DNA of 64,000 nucleotides from Andalucia godoyi (Eukaryota > Discoba > Jakobea > Jakobida > Andaluciidae): assembly GCA_009859145.1 (NCBI GenBank), contig VRVR01000055.1, forward strand, positions 17,534-81,533, given 5' to 3'. The notes beneath the pieces were generated by a model, which saw only the letters and a list, made by a program, of their open reading frames with translations, had not been told where the DNA came from and did not search any database. The position numbers and the translations under genes were made by a program. This document shows positions 30,517 to 39,345 of this stretch, in pieces (positions within the stretch are counted from its first letter, which is position 1; each line of letters opens with the position of its first letter).

Positions 30517-31365
30517 TCATGACGGAGATGTTTTTGATTTTGACTCGAGCTCGTCTGCTGGTTCTAGGAACGGTGTGTCCAAGGCACTCGGAGCAAGATC
30601 ATGTGGAAACGGATGCATCTTCCACACACGATTCACGTCTCGTACATCCAGAGAGACGGAGAATCGCTCAGGATGGATGATTTTTCGAATGAATGCTTGA
30701 AACAAAATGGGATAAACCTTCAATCTCAGAATGATTGCAAACAAGAACAAGATGCGATCGGCAAGCGTAGAACCCTGGCTCTCCGCAAAGTTGGAAAACT
30801 CAAAAAGTAAATTCAACAGGGTCCACAGCCCAAGAAAATAACACAGGCAGCCATAGGTGAGTCGAAGTTGGAACAATGAGAGTCGATTCTTCGACAGCGA
30901 AACGAACCAGAGAACATCGATGTAGAGCAAGGAAACAAACAGCAAAGGATAGAATGCAGCAGTCGCGAAAGTGATCGAGATTTGCACAGCCAAACTCGAT
31001 TGGAGCAATGGCACAGTTTGCGCAAAGATAATGTCTACTACCAGCAGCAAACCAATTAAGATCAAATAGTATTCCTTCAACCAGGAGCGTTCTTCCGCGA
31101 TACGGTATTTCAAAAAAGCTTCCTTTCCCCAGAGAGCAAACAGAAATGCCCATGAAAAGCACGTGATTGTGAAATGAAAGGCTACAATAGAAAGCACGAC
31201 CTTGACGACCAGAAAATTCAGAAGACTGGGTACGGTAAGAATAATAGAAAAAAATGTGACGCCAATTACACAGATCCACCAAGGCCAGTCAAAAAGCACG
31301 CGTCCCCACGTCGATGACTGAAAGGAGACGTTGCATAACGAGTCGTACGCGCGAGAAGTAAGCAT
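30517..31365 (-). CDS. polytopic membrane protein, family 7TM-a
   Basis: 282 residues from a true ATG with about seven hydrophobic spans (for example WWICVIGVTFFSIILTV, YYLILIGLLLVVDIIF, YGCLCYFLGLWTLLNLLF, ILFLFAIILRLKVYPIL) and a ~50-residue hydrophilic C-terminal tail. It is paralogous to the gene at 55634-56449: shared motifs are NLLFEFS and ILRLK-x-YPIL-x-Q before a basic K-I-I-x-P. The topology recalls seven-TM receptors, but no GPCR signature is visible. Location is presumably plasma or endomembrane. Confidence 0.65.
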   Translation of the reverse strand: MLTSRAYDSLCNVSFQSSTWGRVLFDWPWWICVIGVTFFSIILTVPSLLNFLVVKVVLSIVAFHFTITCFSWAFLFALWGKEAFLKYRIAEERSWLKEYYLILIGLLLVVDIIFAQTVPLLQSSLAVQISITFATAAFYPLLFVSLLYIDVLWFVSLSKNRLSLFQLRLTYGCLCYFLGLWTLLNLLFEFSNFAESQGSTLADRILFLFAIILRLKVYPILFQAFIRKIIHPERFSVSLDVRDVNRVWKMHPFPHDLAPSALDTPFLEPADELESKSKTSPS

Positions 31366-31585
31366 TTGGGTCTATGCAATTGAAAAGAATGGTTGATTCT
31401 TGGAAATTTCCAAAATTCGGCATCCGGGGGAACAGGATTTTGTTCCTTGAAAACGGTTAAACAAAACCAAAGGAATCTGTAGACACTTGTCGAATGGATA
31501 TTAGACATGCCAGAAAACTGAACAAGACTTCAACGTCTTGCAGTATTTTGCACTCCACGTCCTTCGTGCAACTCAACGCAAACAA

Positions 31586-32385
31586 ATGCCGTACTTGATT
31601 CCGTGGACCTGCATCCGTGTGATCCTGTCGCTCGGCTCCATCGTATTCTGTTCTCATGCTTCGTCGAATCACGGGAATCACGAGAATGAGGAACCGTTCC
31701 ACCTCAAGCTGCCGAAGCAGCCGGCGCTTGTCTTGGACAGATTGCCAACGTCCACATAACCCGTCAGTGCTTTGTTAGTACTTGTCGAATGTTGTGTCCC
31801 GACATGTCATTAGGAATGCGGAACGAATTATCGTCCAGTACCAATCTTTCAATCCCGGACAAAACGCGGTAGCATCGATGTTCTCCAGCATCCCAATACG
31901 AGAAGATCCAACAGAACACGAGAATCCAATGGCCGAGTTGTATTCGATTGCTACAAATGGCCGAGAAGACGAGGATGCTTCCGTGTTCCGGAAAACGGTT
32001 ATCGAAGGGGAGGTCGAAAGGGGAAGATTTCAACTTCGTTCCTGTTACGCGTTGCATCATTTACGACGAGGATTTGAATGAAATCGAGTTTGAAATTCCT
32101 CGATTCTTTGGAAGCACTGAGGCATGCAGCGCTGGGACGATTTTGTGGAGAGTGATGCTTTCAACTCTGAGCCCACTTTGGAAGAAGAAATTTCCGAATA
32201 CGAAGTGCACAGCGCAAAAAAGCCAACCGTCGTCGTCATTAGCGCACACAACCGAGATCAGCGCCTGTCGGCTCTCCGGCTTCTGATTATCACAAAATGG
32301 TCATACTGGTGAATATTGATCCTGTGACGAAGTCGAGAAACCGAAAGACAAACTCGGAAACTGTAGTTTCTGCCCCGCAGAATAT
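31586..32385 (+). pseudogene. decayed copy of the secreted gene at 7.7 kb
   Basis: Starts with an ATG and signal-peptide-like stretch and matches the 7679-8839 protein in order (EPFHLKLP, LSNVVSRHV, NPGQN, DFVESDAFNSE, SEYEVHSAKK, VILVN, VVSAPQN), but in at least four different frames. A TAA lies at 31757-31759, a TAG just before YLSNVVSRHV, and about 40 residues in the middle are missing. Homology ends near 32385, about 95 bp before the stop of the ABC transporter coming the other way. Clearly non-functional. Confidence 0.85.
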
Positions 32386-32480
32386 ACAAGTCGCACGTAA
32401 CGGAGAGGGAGTAATCGTTCCGAGAATTTCGTCTTTACGAGAATTTTTGAAGACATCGAAGCTGTATTGTTTTTTTTATT

Positions 32481-34517
32481 TTAGGTCTGTCCAAAACGAC
32501 ACTTGGAGACTGCGACGTAGCCAAGTATCCGGTAGAACACCAACATCCCGAGAAGGACCATGCAGTCCCCGGTGATCGACATGACAGAGTATCCCAGCGT
32601 ATCGAGTGCTTGCTGCCCGGTCGCGATGCATGGGCCGTCCGAACAAGTGAAGGTGGTTCCCTGGAATTCGTTGAGCGACAGGGCTTCTTGGGCGTACAAG
32701 AAGAAGGAAGTGTACTTGAACGGATAGAACCACCAGCCAATCTGGTCGGACTGCGTCACAAAACCACCCACGGAAAGGAAGATTGTGATCACGATACTGG
32801 CAAGCACATTTCCGACGTCCACGGTCTTGGAGATCGCGGCAAGTGTCAGCGAAAGCGCCGAGTTCACCTGTTCAAACAGCAGCAAAATGCCAAAATACAA
32901 GAAAAACTTGCCAGCGTCATGGGAGTCGTATCCAATCATAAAGTAGGAAATGACCGAGTACAGAAAAACGTAGAATGCTTCAAACGGAAGCGTCGCTCCC
33001 ACATATGCAGCATAGTAAGAGAGCGAAGAGTACATCGAGTCCTCGCGCTCCTTCCAGAACACGGCACGCTCTGCAGGAAACGATGCAATGATGGAGAGCG
33101 ACGGAACAAAAGCAAATGTACACAGCGACATGAAAAACGAAGCCACTCGCTTGTATATGGAAGCTTGGTTGTCTCCAATCTGCAGATACAGCAATCCGAC
33201 GAACACAGACATGAACAAGTATGCCACAACTTGCGTAGAAAGCAGGATCGGGTCGCGCGTATAGTTTCGCAGCGTTCGTTTGAACAGGACTGCGAACTGA
33301 ACCGGTAGCGGGGCAGTGCTGCTTCGAGGTTGCTCCTGGAGAGTGGCTGGGACGCCAGACGGTGCTGCAGACGTGGGAGATGCAGGGCTGGCCATCGGCT
33401 GTGCTCCCATGCACTTCTTGAGAGACATGGAGAAGATCGAATTACCGGACTGCTTCAGCCCGTTTCCGTGCTCGACCATGAACCCCGTAGGATTCTCCAA
33501 CGCTGCATCAATGACGCCTTGGCTTTCCCGAGGTGCGGCATTCCAGAATTCCTGCATGATGGCAACGTACTTTGCATCTGCCACAGACTGCCGCTGTAGC
33601 GCCTCTTCGTCCATTTTTGTCTCTTTAGCTGTTAGGCTACCGTCGCCATTCTCATGCACATGCCAATGTTCGTGCTCGTGCTCGTGCTCATGCAAAGAAT
33701 ACACACTCATTGGAGACGTGATGCTGAGCATGTAGTCCGCAGGATTTGTCAGCGGCGGGACAGGACGCCCAATGCTTTCAAAGTGCGGGATCGCTCCATC
33801 CACAGTTCCATAGTACGCCATCTGACCCTTCGCCATCAGGATGATCTTGTCGAAAAGCTTCAGAAGCTCAAACGAAGGCTGATGAACAGTGCAGATACAA
33901 GTGCATCCCTTCGTGTCCGCAAGCGTCCGCAACAGCTGGATGACCTTGAGTGCCGAAAACGAATCGAGACCCGATGTGATTTCGTCCAGCAACAGCACAT
34001 CAGCGCCTTTAATGAGTGCGATTCCGATACTCAGTCTGCGTCTCTGGCCGCCCGAGAGCCCCCGGATCATCGGCCCACCGGCCTTCACCTCTGCACACGA
34101 AGAGAGCCCCAGGTCTCTCAGCACCGACGACACGCGCTCCGAGATCTCCGGCTCCTTGAAATTCGACAGCTTTGCTGCGTATTCCAGCGTCTCGCGTGTC
34201 GACGCAGTTGCCAAAAGCACGTCTTGCTGCTGGATGTACCCGACTCGGGAAGACGGAACCAGGTACTTTACTTGGCCTGTAACCTGGCCGGTTCGCAGTC
34301 TACCTGACAGCGAATCCAGCAATGTGGACTTTCCGGCGCCAGACGAACCCAGGATGCATGCTACTTCCCCTTTGCACAAAGCCCCGGACACATTCTGCAG
34401 AATTCGAGTTTCCTTCACTTGGAACGATACGTTGTTCCACACCAGAACCGGCTGGCGCGCTGCAGCTAGCTCTGTGCGAGAAGCCACATCCACCCCGGAT
34501 TCAGAAACCACAGACAT
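32481..34517 (-). CDS. ABCG-type half-transporter with His-rich linker
   Basis: 678 residues from a true ATG in the ABCG order: ATPase first, membrane domain second. Walker A GSSGAGKST (57-65), signature LSGGQ (154-158), Walker B VLLLDE (174-179), H-loop H212. The stretch after Walker B reads DEITSGLDS where ABCG proteins normally have DEPTSGLDS. The linker holds a histidine/glutamate run (HEHEHEHEHWHVHE, about 276-289), possibly metal-binding, encoded by a short DNA repeat. The membrane domain (about 425-670) has roughly six spans. ABCG half-transporters dimerise and export lipids, sterols or xenobiotics; the substrate is not deducible. Confidence 0.9.
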   Translation of the reverse strand: MSVVSESGVDVASRTELAAARQPVLVWNNVSFQVKETRILQNVSGALCKGEVACILGSSGAGKSTLLDSLSGRLRTGQVTGQVKYLVPSSRVGYIQQQDVLLATASTRETLEYAAKLSNFKEPEISERVSSVLRDLGLSSCAEVKAGGPMIRGLSGGQRRRLSIGIALIKGADVLLLDEITSGLDSFSALKVIQLLRTLADTKGCTCICTVHQPSFELLKLFDKIILMAKGQMAYYGTVDGAIPHFESIGRPVPPLTNPADYMLSITSPMSVYSLHEHEHEHEHWHVHENGDGSLTAKETKMDEEALQRQSVADAKYVAIMQEFWNAAPRESQGVIDAALENPTGFMVEHGNGLKQSGNSIFSMSLKKCMGAQPMASPASPTSAAPSGVPATLQEQPRSSTAPLPVQFAVLFKRTLRNYTRDPILLSTQVVAYLFMSVFVGLLYLQIGDNQASIYKRVASFFMSLCTFAFVPSLSIIASFPAERAVFWKEREDSMYSSLSYYAAYVGATLPFEAFYVFLYSVISYFMIGYDSHDAGKFFLYFGILLLFEQVNSALSLTLAAISKTVDVGNVLASIVITIFLSVGGFVTQSDQIGWWFYPFKYTSFFLYAQEALSLNEFQGTTFTCSDGPCIATGQQALDTLGYSVMSITGDCMVLLGMLVFYRILGYVAVSKCRFGQT

Positions 34518-35073
34518 TTACGCCCGCCGCACCACTCTTCGCGATTTGCCTCCAAAAAAATCTTTTCTTTCTACGCGGCTATCTAGATGTATCCGCGATC
34601 ATGTGTGCATTAAAAATGTGAAGCGGAGGTTTTCGAATGTTCCAACAACGCGGTATCTGATAGCGAGTGTCGACAACGGACGACAGCAAGGAGCTCCAAT
34701 AGAAAAGTTTTTTTCGTTAATTGTCACTCCTGCAAGCTCCCCTCCGTTCCGTTGTGCTGAGACCGAGCAAACCACGAAGGTATGATCCTAAATGCGATCT
34801 TCATGATCAGAAATCGAGCTGGTTCCGCATTTCACACATATACACTTAGTGACCTTCGGACCTTGCGAATCCTTGGGAATTTTGTTCAAGAGCATTGCGA
34901 TTCTTGATGTCCAGGAAGGATTATGACATCTCCGTTGGCTAAGCCATGAAAATACCAGCAGAGAAAGACACATTCCGTACAGGAAGAGAGGAAACTGGAA
35001 ATGACAGTGCTATTGGCGCGAAAGTACGGTACTTTTAAACGGTAATGTACTGTAGTATCCGGCATCGAGCGAT
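34518..35073. other. intergenic upstream of ABCG gene, no gene recognised
   Basis: Carries the 5' flank of the ABCG gene and, rightward, sequence before the copy-C 3' fragment. Short frames only. Confidence 0.35.
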
Positions 35074-36117
35074 ATGTTGCATCGGACCGCACCCTTATCG
35101 CGCCCCATGGACAATTGGACAATTTGGACATCCATACAGAGACTTTGGAGTTTGGACTTCGCCGTGCAGCGCTTGTTGTTGCAAAAGCTATTCCCACCGA
35201 ACAAGCTCTCAGAAATGAAGGCGGAACAAGCAGCTCTTGAGCGATTGGCCCCGATTCAGTGGGGTAAGTTTTCTCAATGGGTTCCAGCACTGATTCACCA
35301 TGCGCAGGACGGCTACGGTGTGCTGTGTACATCTCCGATTGGGCAACCCCTGCCGCTGGCTAGTGCATTTAAGAAGGGTACAGAGCGACTTCGATGTTGT
35401 CAGGAACTCATCGTTCAACTTTGCAGCATCATCATTGTTGCACACACTCGCAGTGTTTGGCACATGGATCTATGTCTTCAAAATGTCGTCTTACTATCAC
35501 CTGGTAGTGTCGACCAATTCAAATTTCCCGTATGTCTCGTAGACTAGGGTGGTTCTTCATTTCACGACAAGGAGAATGCGGGATTCCAGTATCACCTTGC
35601 GTTCTCCCCATCTTGGCTACAAAGGTATGATCGCGAAAAGAAGAAGTTGAAGGACAATGTCGGATTGTGTGCTTCTTTGCAGCAAATGGTGTTAACTGCG
35701 TTCTTCATTGCCTTTGGGGTTTATTTTTCGTGGCTACCGCCGAAAATTTGCACGCTTCATTACGAAGACGACAAGATTGGAAAGTCGCGCCATACATCTC
35801 TTTCAAATGTCGATCAATTGCCCACAGAGCGTACGAAGCTGATCGATAAGTTGCTGGATGAAAATTTCACTGCAACTCATTGCATTGGTTCCATTGCTCA
35901 AATGTTGACGGATCGCAAACCCCTTCTGGACATGTTTCGGGCGCTCCGCGAGGACTGTCCGTGGCTATTCGTTTTGAATGCTGTTCATCCTCGCGTCAAT
36001 CAGCGGCTGTTGGTTGAACGCATTGTTCGCGCTTGTCATGTCCATCATGACGTTACTGCTGATTACAGTCTAGTTGATGGAGTAGACATACCATCGTCTG
36101 AAGATGGCCGACAATAA
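35074..36117 (+). pseudogene. copy C, 3' half (kinase part) of nuclease-kinase family
   Basis: One frame interrupted once. From about 35164 it aligns with the kinase-like half of copies A, B, D: the Lys strand (LLLQKLF), IQWGKFSQWVP, YGVLCTSPIGQPLPLAS, WHMDLCLQN, then VCLVD followed by TAG at 35545-35547 in place of the Trp of D-W-G-G, then QYHLAFSPSWL and a normal C-terminus to 36117. The coiled coil and nuclease are absent. It is far more diverged than the other copies, so it is old; a truncated kinase-like protein could in principle be made from 35074, but without the activation region it would be inactive. Confidence 0.78.
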
Positions 36118-36277
36118 CATGGTCAGCTAGTCGTGGTGTGACCCTGGAATTCTGAGAGTTGGCTTTGTGGACGGTTGATTCCATTCATTGACGGCCATCT
36201 TTGTTTGAATCATTTCATCCTGCACAGGCAAACTTTGGCAACAGTGTATCCAATTAAGTCCGTGGCATCCTTTCCCT

Positions 36278-36863
36278 TCAAGCAGAATGCAAGAGCAAAA
36301 TTTGGAAAGGGATTTGGGTGTTGCCATGTTGAGACAGGAATTGAGAAATGAGTAGCCGAAATTGTTCTTGAAGTAGCGGCTCGGAAGATGCATCCGACGG
36401 TAGCTTCCCCACCGTTTTGTTCCACAAAACCTGAAAGGCATCCCAATTTGGAGGCACGGAAAGAGAAGGAAACATGTCTTCAAACGAAACTTCGTCTCGG
36501 TAAAGATAGTCCATGAATCCTCTCGACGACGTCTGCGCATCCAACAAATCGTGGGACAGGTTGGAAAGGAACTTCTGGATTTCAATCTTTTTCAGCCCGT
36601 CATTCGACTTCCTTAGTGCCTCATTCGACTTCTTTATTGCCTCATTCGCTTTCTCTATTGCTTCTCGTGCAATCTCAGTGGCTTGGCGCAGTTGCTCCAG
36701 AGTGAGCTTGGTCGAGCTATTCTTGTCTTCCTGTTGGTGCTCGGCGTCATTTTCCCGTCGCAGCTGTTCCCGATCGGACTAAATCAATTCAATTTCCCTT
36801 TTTAACTGCTCCACCTGCAGCTGCAGCTTCTGAGTCTCAATATTTGGATCGGAAGAATTCATC
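36278..36863 (-). pseudogene. copy C', 5' half (coiled coil and start of nuclease), inverted
   Basis: Minus-strand remnant beginning with an ATG (36861-36863) and MNSSDPN, as in copies A and F. It has a +1 frameshift within a few codons (near 36845), a TAG at 36779-36781, then an open coiled coil (QATEIAREAIEKANEAI). The conserved block before the nuclease follows (MFPSLSVPPNWDAFQVLW; EPLLQEQFRLLISQFLSQHG). Family similarity stops at about 36310, just before the catalytic Asp strand. It lies head-to-head with intact copy D (ATGs 322 bp apart), mirroring the A/B pair, and tail-to-tail with the copy-C kinase half. Confidence 0.75.
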
Positions 36864-37006
36864 AGTCAGCAAAAAAATCAAAGAGAACAGAAATTCAAAG
36901 AATTGTGAAAGAAAAGAAAAAGGAGAGAAGAAAAAAATCCAACACAGAAAAATACTGCACAAATGCTGGTGTTCTTCGAATCGCGCGTGAAGGGTGAGAC
37001 CGGTTT

Positions 37007-37069
37007 CACCACTACGAGTCGGTATATTTCGGTATTCATATCATTTGAGCAGTCAGAAAAACCCCGCGT
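37007..37069 (+). promoter_or_regulatory. conserved upstream block of copy D
   Basis: Partner of the 28126-28188 block, 117-179 bp upstream of the copy D ATG; about 84% identical by eye. The following pyrimidine-rich leader up to the ATG also matches copy A's. Either a conserved promoter or simply a recent duplication that copied the flank. Confidence 0.65.
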
Positions 37070-37185
37070 TTGTCACATTTTTTCCCGTTTATATTCGACT
37101 TCTCCTCCTCCTCGTCTTCTTCTCTTTTTCTTTCTTTCTATGTGTATTCACATTCTTTATTTTCATTTCATTTTTGTATTGACCG

Positions 37186-39075
37186 ATGAGTTCGTCCGAT
37201 TCAGATGACAAGATTCAGGAGCTGCTGAAGCAATTCGAGCAGTTGAAGCAGGCAAAGGAGGCTGCTGAAGCAGCGTTTGAACGTGAAAGACAGGAGAAGG
37301 AAAAGGAACGCCAGGAGAAAGAAGAGGCACAATCCGCTCTTAGACGAGGAAGACGACGGAATGAGATTTTGGAACAGGAACTGCAGAAATCAAGAATCGA
37401 AACGTTCCTTACCGGACTCTCACGGGATTTATTGGCCGTTGGGTCGTCGTCGCGCAGTCGTGGAACGAAATTGTATACTTCGAACGTCTCTCTCCAGCAT
37501 CTCTTTGCTGACTTTCCTCCTCCTCTGCATTGGGATGACTTCCAAGCTATGTGGAACGAAACGATTGGCAGTTTACCTCTGGACTGTACGGAGCCACCAC
37601 TTCAAGAGCAGTTCCGACTGTTTGTCACCCGATTCCTTTCCACCCACGGCGACGTGCACATGGTGGACTTCTCCAGAAGTGGCCTGTATGGACTGATTCA
37701 GAAAGTGGATTTGCTCTTCTGCCGCGGCCGCACTGCCAAGCGTCTGCCCACATATTTTGAATCCTGTCTTGTTGGAGAACTCAAAGCATCAGATTCCGCT
37801 GAGCATCCGGATGCAAAGTTGAAAGAGGCTGTTTTACAAGTGTATCAGCGCTTCGCGCACATGGTGGAGGAGTGCGGGATACGCCGACGTTCGTACTGGG
37901 GGTTCGCTTGCAACCGAACGTCGATCGTGTTCTTGCATCTGCGCATTCTGCAGACTCGCAAGGGGTGGGACTATGATCTGTTACGGACAAAACCAGTCGC
38001 TCTGGATACGGAAGCCTTGCATGCCTTGTGTGCCTTGTTGTCGTGTGACTCTCATGCGTTGTGCGCATGGGACGGCGCATCGCCACCTGTCATTTCCCCA
38101 GTATCTTCTGGCATTGTTTCTTCCTTGCGGATTGCAGGACAAGTGCATTTGACAGGAATGCTGCAACGCGGACCAGCACACGGAGTTGGAGAGCCAGATG
38201 CAGTCGAGGTTGCGACTGGAATGGTAGACGGATCGACGTCCGTAGTTGTGAAGTGCTTTCCGAGATCAAGACTCGCCGAAATGGAGACCGAACGAAGTGT
38301 GCTGCTCGAGATTTGCGGAATCGACTGGGGTAGTCACAAGCACTGGGTACCGTCTCTTCTCCTTTCTGATCAGTCTGATCGTGGGGGTATTTTGTGCACC
38401 ACTCCTGTTGGAAATCCGTTACCACTTGCCTCGTGCTTTCCCGAGCATATGGTTCTTCTGTATTGCACCGAACTTCTTTTTCAACTGACATCCATCGTGT
38501 TGAAATGCCATCGGAAATGCGTTTACCACATGGACATTTGTCCTCAAAATATTGTGCTTCTGAGCGAACCCGTGGTCCAATTTCAGTTTCCCGTTTGTTT
38601 GATCGATTGGGGAGGCGCCTCTTTCTTGCAGAAACGAAACGACGAGTTTCATTACCACACTGCATTTTCTCCGGACTGGCTGCACGAAGTGCGTTCACTG
38701 GCAGATCTGTCCAATGGCGAGCGACTGCAGGTCTGCTTGCAGCAAGTCGTCCTGACCTCCATGTATCTCGTGTTTGGCGACATTCTCTCGTGGCTACCGC
38801 CGGTGGCCATTGTCCTCTCCGAGAACCAGCAACAGGATTCACACGTTCGCGTACGAACGAAAATGGATTTATTTCGGATTCGAGGAGAACTTATCGGCAA
38901 TTTGCTCGATGCGTCGCTTCAAGCACCAGTGTTGGCAGACCGTGGGCCTCTACGTTTGTTTTTCCAGCAATTGAAGGCCGCGGTTCCGAAGCTTTTTGAT
39001 TTAGGAGAGCGAAACAGCGCGGATGACGCGCTCATTACTCGTATGCAAGAATTTTGCCTTTCTATCCGTGAGTGA
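37186..39075 (+). CDS. coiled coil-nuclease-kinase family protein, copy D
   Basis: 629 residues from an ATG with the shared MSSS start; the first 29 residues are nearly identical to copy A. Coiled coil ~8-70 without the copy-A repeat expansion. Nuclease-like domain: D175 (QKVDLLF), E198-L-K200, Q218. Kinase-like domain: K356 (VVVKCF), YHMDICPQN (D450, N455), LIDWGG (D474). Beyond residue ~75 it is closer to copies E and F (GIRRRSYWGFACNRTS) than to A or B, so the A-like start plus E/F-like body hints at recombination between subfamilies. Confidence 0.78.
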   Translation: MSSSDSDDKIQELLKQFEQLKQAKEAAEAAFERERQEKEKERQEKEEAQSALRRGRRRNEILEQELQKSRIETFLTGLSRDLLAVGSSSRSRGTKLYTSNVSLQHLFADFPPPLHWDDFQAMWNETIGSLPLDCTEPPLQEQFRLFVTRFLSTHGDVHMVDFSRSGLYGLIQKVDLLFCRGRTAKRLPTYFESCLVGELKASDSAEHPDAKLKEAVLQVYQRFAHMVEECGIRRRSYWGFACNRTSIVFLHLRILQTRKGWDYDLLRTKPVALDTEALHALCALLSCDSHALCAWDGASPPVISPVSSGIVSSLRIAGQVHLTGMLQRGPAHGVGEPDAVEVATGMVDGSTSVVVKCFPRSRLAEMETERSVLLEICGIDWGSHKHWVPSLLLSDQSDRGGILCTTPVGNPLPLASCFPEHMVLLYCTELLFQLTSIVLKCHRKCVYHMDICPQNIVLLSEPVVQFQFPVCLIDWGGASFLQKRNDEFHYHTAFSPDWLHEVRSLADLSNGERLQVCLQQVVLTSMYLVFGDILSWLPPVAIVLSENQQQDSHVRVRTKMDLFRIRGELIGNLLDASLQAPVLADRGPLRLFFQQLKAAVPKLFDLGERNSADDALITRMQEFCLSIRE

Positions 39076-39345
39076 AACACTTCCCAACTGCAACGGGGTG
39101 GCGACATCTGTCCCAAGAAACTTTCTACTTGGTTTCAAAATCAAAGTGGACCCAAATACCCTTGCAAAATGGAATTCTTGCAAAGTAAAATGGGTCTCTT
39201 CCAATCCGTAAAGTTTAGGTGTGCTCCTTATTTTTGTTTCAGTGAACTGATGGTGCAAGTGGAGAATGCGGTCATTCAAGGGCGTTTCCGCCTCCCCCGT
39301 GCCCACGGAGCTACTGTGAACTAGGTTGACGGCTTACGCTTTCTT

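Noticed and set aside
33645-33695. CRISPR-like repeat
   Set aside because: A short in-frame microsatellite encoding His/Glu; no spacers and the DNA is eukaryotic.
36127-36277. Continuation of the C' nuclease domain
   Set aside because: Only faint resemblance around the expected catalytic strand; too degraded to claim.
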